Shown here one piece after another: positions 1 to 12,179 of a stretch of DNA of 64,000 nucleotides (its first letter is position 1; each line of letters starts with the position of its first letter). This DNA comes from Coffea arabica (taxonomy: Eukaryota > Streptophyta > Magnoliopsida > Gentianales > Rubiaceae), in assembly GCF_036785885.1 (NCBI RefSeq), contig NC_092317.1:2544501-2608500 (forward strand), written 5' to 3'. The translations under genes and the position numbers were made by a program. The notes beneath the pieces are model-generated. The model worked only from the letters and a program-made list of their open reading frames with translations, had not been told where the DNA came from and made no database searches.

Positions 1-157
1 AACGTCATTAATGAAAGTTACCCATTCGGTTGTTTAGGAATGTTAGGAGATTCGTCAAATTCAAATGACGATGCCTGAAACTTGTACTTATCCCCAAATT
101 TGTGTTGTAGTACAGTATCAAGATCTTGCACCAATTCCATTCACCTATAAAAATTAT

Positions 158-2021
158 GGCTCCGTTTGGATTAGCTATTTTTAGGATTGTTTTTCAAAAA
201 CAGCACTGTAGCATTTTGTTTATGAAATACAAGTCCGTTTGGATTAATTGTTTTTGGAGTTGTTTTTCAAAAACTATATGAAAAACTTTTACTGTAGATT
301 TTTTTGGATTATTTTTAGAAGTATTTTTAAAACATATTTTTGGGTATTTTTATAATTTATAATTTATAATTTTTTTATTTTTATATACATTTATGCATTT
401 ATAATACATTTATAAATATTTATAAATAAATATATTTATATATTCGCTAAAAAATATATAAATGTATTATAAATGTATTATATTATATATAATACATAAT
501 ATAAATATATTTATAAATATATAAGTGTATATTATTATAAATGTATAAATTATAAATGAATATTATATAAATGTATAAATTACAATTTATAATTTTTATA
601 TTTTTATATAAATATACATTTATGCATTTATAATACATTTCTAAATATTTATAAATAAATATATTTATATAAAAATATATAAATGTATTATAAATGTATT
701 ATATTATATATAATACATAATATAAATATATTTATAAATGTATAAGTGTATATTATTGTAAATGTATAAATTATAAATGAATATTATATATATGTATTAA
801 TTATAATTTATAATTTTTATATAAATATACATTTATGCATTTATAATACATTTATAAATATTTATAAATAAATATATTTATGTATTTATATAAAAAAATA
901 TATAAATGTATTATATTATATATAATACATAATATAAATATATTTATAAACGTATAAGTCTATATTATTATAAATGTATAAATTACAAATGAATATTATA
1001 TAAATGTATAAATTATAATTTTATTAATAGATATTAATATTAAGTATAAATGTATTAATATAATTAAAATAAATGTACAAATGTATTAATATTATGTATA
1101 AATATAAAATTAATATTATGTATATTAATATAAAGTTATAAATGTATTATATTATATATAATACATAATATAAATGTATATTATAAATATACATTAATAT
1201 ATATTATGTATAAATGCACATTTATATAAATGTATAATATATATAATATACAATATTCATATAAATATATAAAAATATTTATAATATGTATAAATAAATA
1301 TATAAATATTTAATATATATAATATATATTAATATTAATTATAAATATTATAATATTATAAATATGGTGTTTATATAGTATTTCAATTTGTAATATTTAT
1401 TGTATATTTCATTATATAAATATTTATATAATATATAATATATAAATATATAATATATAATTTTTAATTTGTAAAATATACATAGTATTGTATATATATA
1501 ATATAATATACATAATATAATATATCATACATAATATACATTATTACATTATTACATATTATGTATATTATATATTATACATACCATTATTATACACAAT
1601 AATGTACATAATAATATTATACATTAATAATGTATATATTATAATATAATGTACATAATATATTATGTATAAATATTTACACATTTATGTATACAATATT
1701 ACATATTATATATATTATATTATATTATGTATAATATACAATATTATGTATAATATTAATTTATATAAATATTTATATAATATATAATATATATATAATT
1801 TTCAATCTGTATATTTCAATTTATATTAATATAATATAATATATATAATATACATAATTGAAATATACAAATTGAAATATACATATGTAGTTGTTTTTGA
1901 TATAATGTTTGGATATGGTGTTTTTGGAGTTGTTTTGGAAATACACATTTACTGTAGCATTTGGAATGTGAAAAACAGTTTTTCAAAAACAGCCCCAAAA
2001 ACAAGGGATCCAAACACACCC
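158..2021. mobile_element. MITE arms of the GTTTGGAT family flanking an A/T-only block
   Basis: The left end (from 158) reads GGCTCCGTTTGGAT and carries the TTTTTCAAAAACAG and ACTGTAGC motifs. A second start of the same kind lies at about 232. The right end, read on the minus strand from 2021, begins GGGTGTGTTTGGAT and repeats the same inner motifs. The last ~115 bp (1906-2021) also begins with GTTTGGATATGG on the plus strand, so it looks like a short palindromic MITE in its own right. The whole may therefore be one element swollen by an A/T satellite, or several MITE copies around it. No protein is encoded; the small frames here are A/T artefacts. Confidence 0.55.
345..1020. repeat. Three A/T-only tandem subrepeats of about 213-229 bp
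   Basis: The landmark CATTTATGCATTTATAATAC recurs at 388, 617 and 830, giving spacings of 229 and 213 bp. Long stretches around it (TATAAATGTATTATA, TAATACATAATATAAAT) recur in the same order. Nearly every base between about 340 and 1860 is A or T, and many short palindromes are present. This is a local tandem array of a low-complexity unit. The stretch from 1020 to 1860 is similar in composition but has no clear period. Confidence 0.7.
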
Positions 2022-4880
2022 TATGATTATCATAAAATGACATTTTATAATAATTTACATACTATTTGCCAATTAAAAGCAAGTTTCATAAAAAATGTGC
2101 ATGTAAATCCATATTGTGAATGATACGAAATATATTTGAAACTCACGAAACTTAATATATGGATAAATTTACTATAATTTTAAAAGATTACGCTACATTA
2201 GATACGATCACTTTACCTTTTATACTTGTGACCTAGAAAATAAATTTATTAAAACACATAACATTTATAAATGATACATGCATTTATTAAAATGCTTAAA
2301 ACGCAAAACATTTATGAATGAAACATACAATCATTATTATACATTTATGTTACCAACAACTACTAACTATAATATTAAGTTTCAACCATTAATAAAAAAA
2401 TCTTAGCACTAGTTTAAATAAACTTCTTAATACTTGTTTCATATAAGTTTATTTAAGTAATATAGTAAATTTATGCCACAAACTAGTAAGTTTTGATGAT
2501 TAACCAAATTATTATTCTTTCAACAAGATTTACTATTAATCTATAAAAACTTACTATTACTTGAACTAAACTTACTCCCCACAAAACTAAGTTTCGAATG
2601 TATAGTAGTAATTTAATTTTTAAAAAAAGTAACTTTCATTTTTATTTCGATTTACTTTTTGAAACATAAATAGGATAACACTTATATGACCATTTTCGAT
2701 TTATTTTTTATTTACTTTTAGCGGCCATTTGATTATTTGATAGGCCTATCCACCTAAATAGGATAACATTTAAAAATAAGAAAGTAAGTTTTCCATCTAA
2801 AATAGTAAGTTAACAGTAATAAATTAGTAACTTTTATACTTCAAAATGTAAATTGGAATAAATATTAAACTTACTTTTTAAATAAATAAATTACTACTTT
2901 ATATCCCAAACTTACTTTTTATAGTGTAAGTTTAATTCATGTAATAGTAAGTTTTAATACATAAATAGTAATTCTTACTGATAACATGGTAAAATTGATT
3001 AATAATCAAAATTTACTGATTTATGAGACACATGTACTATTTTACTTTAAAACATATTTCAAACTAGTGTTAGGGAATTTATTTGAAATAACGATAAGAT
3101 GTTTTATTAATGATTAATTTTTAGTACCTTAGTTAGTAAGTACTCATAATATACCTGTATAATACAAGATTATAGTTAACATTTAAAAAAATTTATTTAC
3201 ATATTTTAAAATACTATGGAAAAAAGTTTGACTTTTCACATAATCTCGTAAAATATGTAATAAAATTTTGTCGTATTATAAGTTTTTAATTATTTTCAAT
3301 TTTTGAAAAGTTTGAAAGTTTGGATAATAATAACAACAAATCTTCCTAGTTATATATAGAATATTACTTGTTTATATATCAAAATTTTTATAAATTAACA
3401 CCTATGAATATAATAAGATGATAAAGTTTTAATAAATTTACATCTGAGACACAAGAAATAATAAGAGTAAAAGCCTAAACAAAATGAGAAATAATATAAT
3501 AACAAAAATTATAAATTTAGTATAACAATTAATATAAGAAAATTAAATTAAATTTAGAAGGTAAATTAAATAACAATGTCAAGGTTAGAGGTCATGGTAA
3601 ATGTTACAAATTTTAGGAGAAATTATGTACTGTAAAAATGGTTTAATAATTTTCTATTAAGCATAACTATTGCATACAAAAGGAAAAGATATTTGATTTT
3701 ATTTTGCTTTGATTAGAAGAACTTGTACTAGTAATAAAAGAAATTTCAATTCAACAATCAACGTGTACATGATTACAGTAATTTTTTAGTCATTTAGACT
3801 AATATGTGTCATAAAGTAGTCAGATTTAGTCGTTTGTGAATTCATAATTTTAACAGTTTACATAAAATTCATCTATTAAAAATTATGATTATTATAAAAT
3901 GCCCTTTTATAATAATTTACTTACCATTTGCCAATAAAAAAAGAGTTTGATAGAAAACATATGGATACAAATCCATAATGTAAATGATACAAAGTATGTT
4001 TGAAAGTCACAAAACTTAACATATGGGTAATTTTACTATAATTTTCAAAGATTATTCTATGTTAATACAACTTTAATTTTTATACTTGTGACCCAGAAAA
4101 TAAATTTATTAAGATTTTACCATTTTATTAAATTCATAGGCATTAATATATGAAAATTGCGTACCATTTTATTATATTCATCGGTGTCCATATATGGAAA
4201 TTGTGATGTATAGATACGTGCAATTCTATATATAACTCAAAAGATTTTTTTTTACTGTCATCCAAACTTTTTAACCTTTTACAAATTCAAAAATAATTCA
4301 AAATTTATAATATGACAAATTATTCTTACATATTTTATAAGGTCATATGCAAAAAAAAAGTTTTCATAGTTTATTTAAAATGCTTAAAACATATAACATT
4401 TATAAATGATACGTACAATTGTGTATCATACATTTACATTACGAATAATTACTAACTATAATACTAAGTTTCAATTATTAATAAAAAATCTTAGCATTAT
4501 TTCAAATAAACTTCCTAATACTTGTTCCATATAAGTTTCTTTAAGTAAAATAGTAAATTTATGCCATAAACTAGTAAGTTTTGATGATTAACCCAAATTT
4601 ACTATTCTATCAACAATATTTACTATTAGTCTATAAAAACTTACTATTATTTGAACTAAACTTACTCTCCAAAAAGTAAGTTTTAGATATAGAGTAGTTT
4701 TCTACTTAAAAAAAAAAGTAAGTTCCATATTTCTTCAAATTTACTTTTTGAGACATAAAAGTTACTAATTTCTTGAGTTAACTTACTATCTTTAATGTAA
4801 AACTTACTAACCATATTTTTAGGTACTATTTTATTTAGATGACCAGTATAACAGGTAATCAAATGGTCGCTAAAAGTGTT
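2022..4880. repeat. Large imperfect direct duplication with AGTAAGTTT motif clusters
   Basis: The segment at about 2022-2615 reappears, diverged and with a small insertion, at about 3882-4695. Shared landmarks include TTTATACTTGTGACC, AGAAAATAAATTTATTAA, TAGTAAATTTATGCCA and AACTAGTAAGTTTTGATGA. Both halves are crowded with AGTAAGTTT and its complement AAACTTACT. Sequence like AGCGGCCATTTGATTA (about 2719) recurs inverted near 4857, where TAATCAAATGG begins. Motif crowding in both orientations resembles the subterminal transposase-binding repeats of non-autonomous DNA transposons. I see no transposase. The family is unknown to me. Confidence 0.5.
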
Positions 4881-5592
4881 TTTACCTGTTATATCAGGTA
4901 AAAACAGTTTCGTTATCATAACGCTCGTTACTTCAGACTTTTCCTAATCATTAATGAATGAATCTCCCCCCAAAAAAAAATTAACAAAAAAGTAGTCCTG
5001 GGCTCGTCCGTCAAAACACGGATTGAGACCATACTTGGCTAGTACAATGACCGGCCTGGGTTTGCACAATAGCCCAAAGGGTCCTTTGCAGCCCATGCGA
5101 TGAGTTTTCCTGGAATCTGTACTTGGGAATAAATGTCTTTGCCACCCGGCCTTGTTCCACATTTTTGTTTGATCTTTGCTTTGTCAAAAAATTTTATATT
5201 TGCTGTAAACAAGGAGAAGTCTATCTGATAAATACAGTCTCCTCTCTGGATTGAATGGTGTCATTTGATTCCACAATTTATCAACTGATATAATTATGTT
5301 ATAATCAACTTGTCAAAGAAATTAAATGAGATAGAATAATATATCTTTGAGGTTAAAAAAAATTTTGAACGAAAAAGAAGAGAATGTGTCTTTGATTTAT
5401 TATATAATTACAAATAGCTCCAATAGTGGGATCAATAGAGTTTAATACTAATAAAAATAGTACCGTAACTACTGACGTGTGTAAGTGGGATCAAAAGTAA
5501 CATTTTCGTTCAAATGGACTGGCATTTAATTGGAATGAACTCAGAAGGTGGCAGTTTTAAACTGTAGCGTTAAGCAAATGGAACAACAAAGT
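4881..5592. other. Intergenic stretch, nothing recognisable
   Basis: A patch at about 4975-5165 is less AT-rich than its surroundings and begins after a CCCCC/A-run. It could be an old gene or element fragment, but neither strand gives a family I recognise. The remainder is ordinary AT-rich spacer. Confidence 0.4.
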
Positions 5593-7901
5593 AGGAGTGC
5601 ATTCGATTCGAGTCATCATGAAGTGAGCAGTGCATTACCTGAGTTCGACTCAAGGTAAAATAATTGAATTTGAGATTGAGCTCTTCAAGTTTTTAGAAGT
5701 CGAGAGTTTGAACTCGACCTCAGTTTATTTTATTCAAACTCAAGTTTAATTAAATTTAATTGAATCAAATTGAGTTCAATTGAACTTATTTGAGTGTAAT
5801 CGAACCTAATCAAACTCACAATAATAAATATAAAAAAATTATAGTATATATATAATCAACTTCGACTAGACTCATCAACCCTTCGAGTGGAATCCGACTT
5901 GTGATCTAAAACGAGTAATTAATTGAAACTCGAGTTTAAGTTTGATCAAAACGAATTCGAGTCGAGTTGTTGAACAAATAAATTGCGAGACCGGCTCGAA
6001 CTGCTTAGTTGGGCGTGAGTCGCGTGACCCCTGCCCTTAAATGGTGAAAGGTTGCCAGTCGAAACCGACGAACCGGAGTGCCGGGCTACGTGTGAGAATT
6101 ACATTTGATAGCCAAGAACACAACTGCCAATCAATCAGTGGCCTCCATTATTGCCCAATCTTGTACTAGTATTTATTTGGGCAAAACGTGAAAGCGAATA
6201 AAATTTGGATTTCATTGAGAAAAAAGACAAAAATATAATAATGCTAGAGAGCAAGCGTTTGAGTCCAATTATTAAAGTTGTTGGATATTTTATGCGCAAC
6301 GTGGCATTAATTTGTAAACCTCTTGGCCCTTGGAATAGTGTTAAGTAATATGTTTGTTGGAAAAATAAAAGAAATTTCATTATAAAATACTTATTACAAA
6401 ATTCTAGGTAGGATATAGACAAAGTGTCATGTCAAATTTTGTCAATTATGCTCATTGCACAACGCCAAGAGCTTGATAAAGTACCATTGATTTAATATGT
6501 TATCTCTCGTTCTCGTGTGTGGATCGATGGCGACACGAATGTGAAATTGACACGAGGCTAAAGGACCACGACCAAGCGGTGTGTGTTTGTTGTGCATTCA
6601 CCCACCCTTTTATGGTTCAAACTTCAAACCTATGCAAGTAACTCTTCCTAATTAATAACATATTTAAACAAAAATTTCTATCCTATAATTCTGGAATTGT
6701 TAGAGAGTTAGTGTATTTGCCTAAATCAAATGAGATTGTATTGCCTATTTCTTGATTTCAGAGATGTTTGGGCTAATCTGCCATTAATTTTCTATTTAGA
6801 GTTTAGTCCATTTATACTTTATTCTAATTGTAACTGATGGTATTAAGATTTCAATAATGTCTTTAATTTGAAAGTTTCTTAACTACTTTTTAGTCCTTTT
6901 CTTGGCTAGTTCGTAGTTGAATTTAAGGCTTTTTTGCTGGTTTTTTGGGCTATTTCTTAATGGTTTTTTATGCTGGATTTCTCTAAACTACTGCTATGAA
7001 GTTTTGTGGTTTTTTTTTTTTTGCGGCCTTTTGGCAGCTAAGTTATTGATTTTTTTTTATTGCTTAACAGACTGGCAATGCTGAACAGGTCTTGTTTGTC
7101 TTTGTTGTTGTTTCATTATGGTTAATATGGACGATTTGGCTGTTGTTTGGTTGTTTTTCTTGGCTAGTTTTTAATTGTATTTAAAGATATATTTTTACTT
7201 ATTTTTTGTGCTGAATTTCTCAATCAATGGGCTGTTTTTTTGACTTTTTTTGCTGCTGTTTTTTTATAGCTAACTTGTTGGTTTCTTTTGTTTTTTAATG
7301 TAGTTAATGTTGAAGTACTTATGCATCAGAGGCCGACTTGTAGATGAAGTGTTGAAAACACTATTTACATTTAAATCTTGTCGGTGATTTACTGTACTTT
7401 GATTTCTTGTGTAACAATGGTTGAACATTTTGAGTGTTGGATATTTAGATTTTTATGTATTATAGGTTTATGATTGTATCAGTGAATAATTTGTAGTACT
7501 CAAGATCAGGAATATGTGAAAATTGCTTTTATTATGCTTAAATTTTACCAAGAACATGCAGACAAAAATGTTATTTTCTTGCCCAAATTTCTAGAAAGTC
7601 GAATTGATTTTGAGCTCGAGCGAGAAAATCGAGTGAAAATCAAGTTGACTTTAAATTCCTCGGGAGCCAAAATATCGAACAAAACTCAGACTGACGTCTC
7701 GAGCTGCTCACGAGTTAAAAATCGAACTAAACTCACGAGTCAAAAACGAGTCGAACTCGAATTTTTCCTTTTCTCAGTTGAATTGAGTTTAAGGTTCGTT
7801 TTTTAGACTCAACGAGCTTGAGGTTGAATTCTAATTTTAACTCGCAAATTAACAAGTCCAATTTGATCCGATAAGTTCAAAATTTGATTCGACTGCATTC
7901 C
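5593..7901. mobile_element. Opposed arms of a GAGTCGA-rich repeat, possible non-autonomous element
   Basis: The left arm starts AGGAGTGCATTCGATTCGAG at about 5593. The right end, read on the minus strand from about 7901, starts AGGAATGCAGTCGAATC. Behind each end lie several hundred bases rich in GAGTCGA, AACTCGA and TTGAGTTCA words (to about 6010 on the left, from about 7600 on the right). This suggests terminal inverted arms of one element or two copies in opposite orientation. No clear target duplication was found. The 6.0-7.6 kb interior is AT-rich with T-runs and no recognisable coding frame. Confidence 0.4.
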
Positions 7902-8430
7902 TTTGTAACTCAATCTGACATGAGTGCTCCAAGCCTCCAACCAACTAACCACGTGATGAACGAGTGGTCTGTCGCTTGTTTATTACTGACTAGACACCGA
8001 TTACTCCCATTCCTTACTGGGCCCACATTCCTTCCCGTTACAATCATTAAAAGGCCCTGTCACGCGGGAGCAGTAAAAACTTGACCATAAAATTTCTCAA
8101 TTGATTCAAAATCGACGTAGATTAGAAGCAAATAGGAAGAATAACAGCAATGGTTAAAAAAATTTCACATTTCCATTCTCAAGATTAAAATGAGCATTTC
8201 ATTCCTTTGCAAATTGCAAGTGTATCATACTTATTAGTACATCAGAATTAAGACATTTGATGCAAAAAGCATGCATCAGTAAAATGAAATGTAGTTTTAC
8301 AAGAGTAATAAAAGAAAATCAGATTTACGTCTCAAATTTTAAGCGGTCCAGGGTCTGGACAACAGACTTAAAATTCATAAAAGAAAAAACTTTATTGATG
8401 AAATATGCGTTAATACAGGAATTTTCTGCC

Positions 8431-8440
8431 TATATAATGG
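8431..8440 (+). promoter_or_regulatory. TATA box of acid phosphatase gene A
   Basis: TATATAATGG lies only 31 bp upstream of the first ATG (8462). Plant transcription usually starts about 30 bp after a TATA box, so the transcript should begin at or next to the first ATG. That leaves almost no leader for it and favours the second in-frame ATG at 8477. The box is conserved in units B (14791) and C (19731). Confidence 0.6.
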
Positions 8441-8461
8441 ACGAAGTATCAGTCCTCCGGC

Positions 8462-9820
8462 ATGGAGCTGCAAAAAATGGCAGTAGCATTAGCGGCATGT
8501 CTTTGCCTTCTAGTACTCGGCGCCACAACTTCCCAAGCTCGCCACCCAGCTCACCAGGATCCAAAACTAATTAATCCTATCCGCATGATGCCTGAAGCCT
8601 CCTCCGGCGACTCTGTCCCCGTATATAATTGCCTGAGTTGGCGTCTGACCGTGGAAACCAACAACAAGCGCAACTGGACTAATGTCCCGGCAATATGCGG
8701 GTTCTACGTTGCATACTACATGACTGGCAGGCAATACGGTTATGACTGTGAAGCCGTGGTTGCTATTGCCATCAAGTATGTTAAGAGTCTCTCCATACCC
8801 ACAGATGGCAGGAGCATTTGGATCTTCGACATCGATGACACTGCACTTTCTAACTTGCCCTTCTTCTCCAGGCCGGACGTTTTCTTTGGGTAAGTAACGA
8901 TTTTTATTTTCCCACCATCTTTAACCTGTGGATTACTGCGTTATTTTGATATTTTGTGTCCTGTCGTTTTAGGGTGAAGACGCTTAACGCGGAGTTGGAG
9001 GCTGAGTTTTATGAATTTATTCTGACGGCAGAAGTACCAGTACTTGCAGCAACTCTGAGGTTGTACCAAGCTACAGTCGAGGCGGGGATTAAGGCTGTCT
9101 TCCTGACTGGATCATCAGAACGTTCTGCAGATGCAAGGGCTAAGAATTTGAAGGCAGTTGGATACGACACCTGGGAAGAGCTCATTCTCAAGTAATCTTT
9201 ACTTTCTCCTGCTTCTAGTTCTTTTGCATCGCTAAAGTAAGCAGTAATTATTGCGTCTTGTGAGTAATTGGTTCTTCATTGTGTAGTAGAGGAAAAAGGT
9301 ACATCAATTAGTCGAAATACCAGATGGGATCTTGATTATTATTATTACTTTTTTGGGGTTTGATGAATGCAACTTGGGATGAAAATCTGAAGTCTGTCGA
9401 GGTTACAATTGCATGCACCATGAGCTTTTGGCAAATACTACTTTTACTAGTGTTTTATTAGACTAGAATCTGGCAAATAACTCCTGCTTGTCTACAGAGA
9501 TTGAAGAACAGAGTACTCCTGCTTGGTATTTTAACAGCCACATATTCATTTTAGGAGGCGCAATGAATTTTTAACTTTAAATTAGGCTTCTTCTTTTTTG
9601 AGTACTGATCCCAGGAGAACTTTGGTTGGTGCACGATCGCAGGCCCGACTCTGTAAACACATCAGTACAAGCTTTCAAATCTCAGGTGAGAAATCGGCTG
9701 GTGGTCCAGGGATACAGAATTGAAGGAAACATTGGAGACCAGTGGGCTGATATAGTCGGGTCCAATGTTGGTCGCCGGACTTTCAAGCTACCAAATCCTA
9801 TGTACTACGGTGCCTACTAA
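8462..9820 (+). CDS. Secreted HAD-type acid phosphatase (vegetative acid phosphatase family), copy A
   Basis: Three exons, 8462-8889, 8973-9191 and 9643-9820, join in phase to 274 residues, a usual length for this plant class-B-like HAD acid phosphatase/VSP family. The N-terminus is a signal peptide (MAVALAACLCLLVLGATTSQ) pointing to secretion or the vacuole. Catalytic motifs are intact: FDIDDT (D123 and D125, nucleophile and acid/base), FLTGS (motif II), the lysine in NLKAVGY (motif III), and GDQWAD (motif IV). The C-terminus FKLPNPMYY is a family signature. Soybean VSP-alpha is known to have lost the nucleophile Asp; this copy keeps it, so phosphomonoesterase activity is expected. The second in-frame ATG at 8477 (269 residues) is the likelier start because of the TATA spacing. 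The third-exon acceptor at 9643 was chosen over an upstream AG because only it keeps phase and gives the family-like LILKPDS join. AATAAA signals follow at about 9903 and 10011. Confidence 0.92.
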
Positions 9821-10151
9821 TTTGGGTGCGGGAGATGCAACCCAATTGAACTTAGGTCCTTGTCAAGCCGATCTTCATGATCGTTGATCAGTTTCTCTGA
9901 GAATAAATGGGTTTTGAACTAAGCTTGACTCAATTATGTATAAACTCTTGCTTGCCCTGTTCTCGTGTCAATCGACCCTTCGTACTGGAAAGTTTGTGTT
10001 TTTCCCAAGCAATAAATGGCTATGCTGTAATACAGCTTGAAATGAAGTCCGACATTTATGGTCCCGTGCAATGACCTGTGTTCTTTTAACCTGTTGCAGT
10101 AAACATCTAGCCGAGTAAAAAAAGTATTATGGTATTAGAACACATCATTTG

Positions 10152-11052
10152 GGCTAATTTCTTAAAACGTAGCTCTTGCAAAGGCTTCTCAATTGCTAAA
10201 TTGGAAACAATGGACAACACATGTGTTGGGAATGTTATCCCAAACAAACAAACAAATTCTATTTTTGTTGTGATGTTATCCAAGAGTTTAACTTATTGCT
10301 TGAATATTTTGTATTATACATGAAACGTTATCAATAATTATTCCTTTTTTTTTTTTACAAAAATAGTTTGAATATTTATATATTATCCAGTAACACATTT
10401 CTCACATTCTCATTAGTAAAATTTAAGTACGTAATTTCTCAAAGAATGTTGTCATTTCTTATTAAGTGAGTCAACATGTGTTGACTTCTAATACTTATCC
10501 AATGGCTTAGTCCTTATTTGGATTGTTAATTTTTGTGGAAAAATTCTATATTTTTCATGAATATTTCTTTTACATATTTTTTAATCATCTTTTTTATCTC
10601 GCATATATTACATCTTAAAAAAAAAAGAGTTATAATAATTATTTTCCAAAAACTCTTCAAGATATGCCATCCAACTGACCTCTTAGTCTAGTTAGATATT
10701 GTGAATACACACCAGGTCAGTTGATAAACACGGATCATTTTTTTGTTAAAAAAAAAAATTTGACTTATGAACTGACAAACTTGTCTTAAAACGTGGTGGT
10801 GAACAAAAGCAAAATAACCCAATCTTTGTTTTATTTAAAAATTCTAAATAACTATTTGCTAAATGTTACAAGTAAAGGGGAAAGAAATTACTTACTTGGG
10901 AAAAAAATATCTACCCATTTCGCCTGACAGCACGAGGGACCTTGGTTCTTTTTTGTTTTGACAATGTGGCCGGTATAGATTTATACCCCTCCCTTGTCAA
11001 AGTTACATTTGGTAGACCTTTTTTTTTTACCGAATAATCTGAGAAATTAGCC
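10152..11052. mobile_element. Non-autonomous Mutator-like element (MULE/MITE), 901 bp
   Basis: The insertion begins GGCTAATTTCTTA and ends TGAGAAATTAGCC, inverted termini of 13 bp with one mismatch. It is flanked by a perfect 9 bp duplication CATCATTTG (10143-10151 and 11053-11061). Units B (16529 region) and C (20167 region) have the uninterrupted site with a single CATCATTTG followed by GCTAT. A 9 bp target duplication is typical of Mutator-like elements. The interior has no transposase and contains a GTTTGGAT-type MITE remnant at about 10509-10680. The frame at 10129-10323 spans the left boundary and is not a gene. Confidence 0.85.
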
Positions 11053-11224
11053 CATCATTTGGCTATTAAAAATATTAACCGCTGTTGTCCATGTAAAGGT
11101 ATTAATATTGATTAAGGTACTAATATTACCTGTTAATTTAACTATCTCTGAATCACTTACAAGTATAAATTGTGAATACTAATGGAGTTGACGCAATGCT
11201 AACTTTTGGATAAATTGAGGAGTG

Positions 11225-12179
11225 TGTGCGTTTTAGATTTTTGGCTAGGGGGTCAAAATTTTTTCTAACAAAATTATGTTAATATATTATGTTCAAAATA
11301 ATTTTTATCTATTTAAGTATATGACATCAAAAACCATCAAATATTAACTTTGATTATAAATGTTTGTCTATTTTATGAATATATAGCACAGTTATACCAA
11401 AAATTAAAACATTTGATTAAATATCTTATAACATTGCAAACCACCCAAATTGTACATTATGAGAAAATGATCCAATATGTTACTCATGTAATATATATAT
11501 ATATATATAACTATGCAATATAAGTATAATTATTTTCAACTAAAAAAAGATAAAAGTTACGTTAATATATTTTGAAATTTTAACCCCTTTCTTAAAAGTA
11601 AATTGAGCAGTATGTTCTTTTATAGAACTAAATTCATTTACAATCGAATTAGTACTAAATTTTAAACCAACTTCCTTTTCTATGTACACAGTTAGGTAAT
11701 CATTCAAAAAATTATCTTCCATCTTGTTTTAGAGTTTTGTCTTGATTATTTTCATAATTGAAAATACCTGTTCTATAGTTACAATTGATATAGGAAGAGT
11801 GATAATAAGTTTAATCAAATGGGGTAAGTTTTACATTTGTATTTGTTTTAGCCAATTGATAATTGTGAATTAAGCCTTTTTATTATAATATACCAAATAG
11901 GGTCAATTTACTATGGATGATCAAATTATACATTACTTTTTTGAAAGTTAAATAATTAGCACAATAAAAAGATAAATAACTTTTTTGAAGAAAAAAATTA
12001 ATTCAAAAGTGACTAATTCATATATATATATAAACTTTCATAATATAAACTAAAATTGTAAAATATTATGGGGGACCAATTTTATTTTACACATATATTT
12101 ACACACAATAAATTAAAATTTTCAAAACGTAGAGAGGGGACCATGGCCCTACTTAGCCCTCCCTTGGCTCCGTCATTGG
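11225..12179 (-). mobile_element. hAT transposon remnant (ZMYM1/TTF-type), unit A
   Basis: On the minus strand a broken reading frame gives TLPISIVTIEQVFSIMKII-like sequence at about 11740-11830. It is followed by KMEDNFLNDYLTVYIEKEV and SIVNEF at 11540-11722. This matches the hAT family C-terminal dimerisation region (TVERAFSAMK...NRM..EFL.D.L..YIE). The outer end at about 12165-12179 reads, on the minus strand, CCAATGACGGAGCC, like termini common in plant hAT elements of this type. Only the tail of the transposase is present, so the element is a deletion derivative. The same remnant lies in unit B. Confidence 0.75.

Noticed and set aside
8956-8972. ATG-like extension upstream of phosphatase exon 2 (MSCRFR)
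   Set aside because: It lies within the intron; the splice acceptor at 8972 joins in phase to exon 1.
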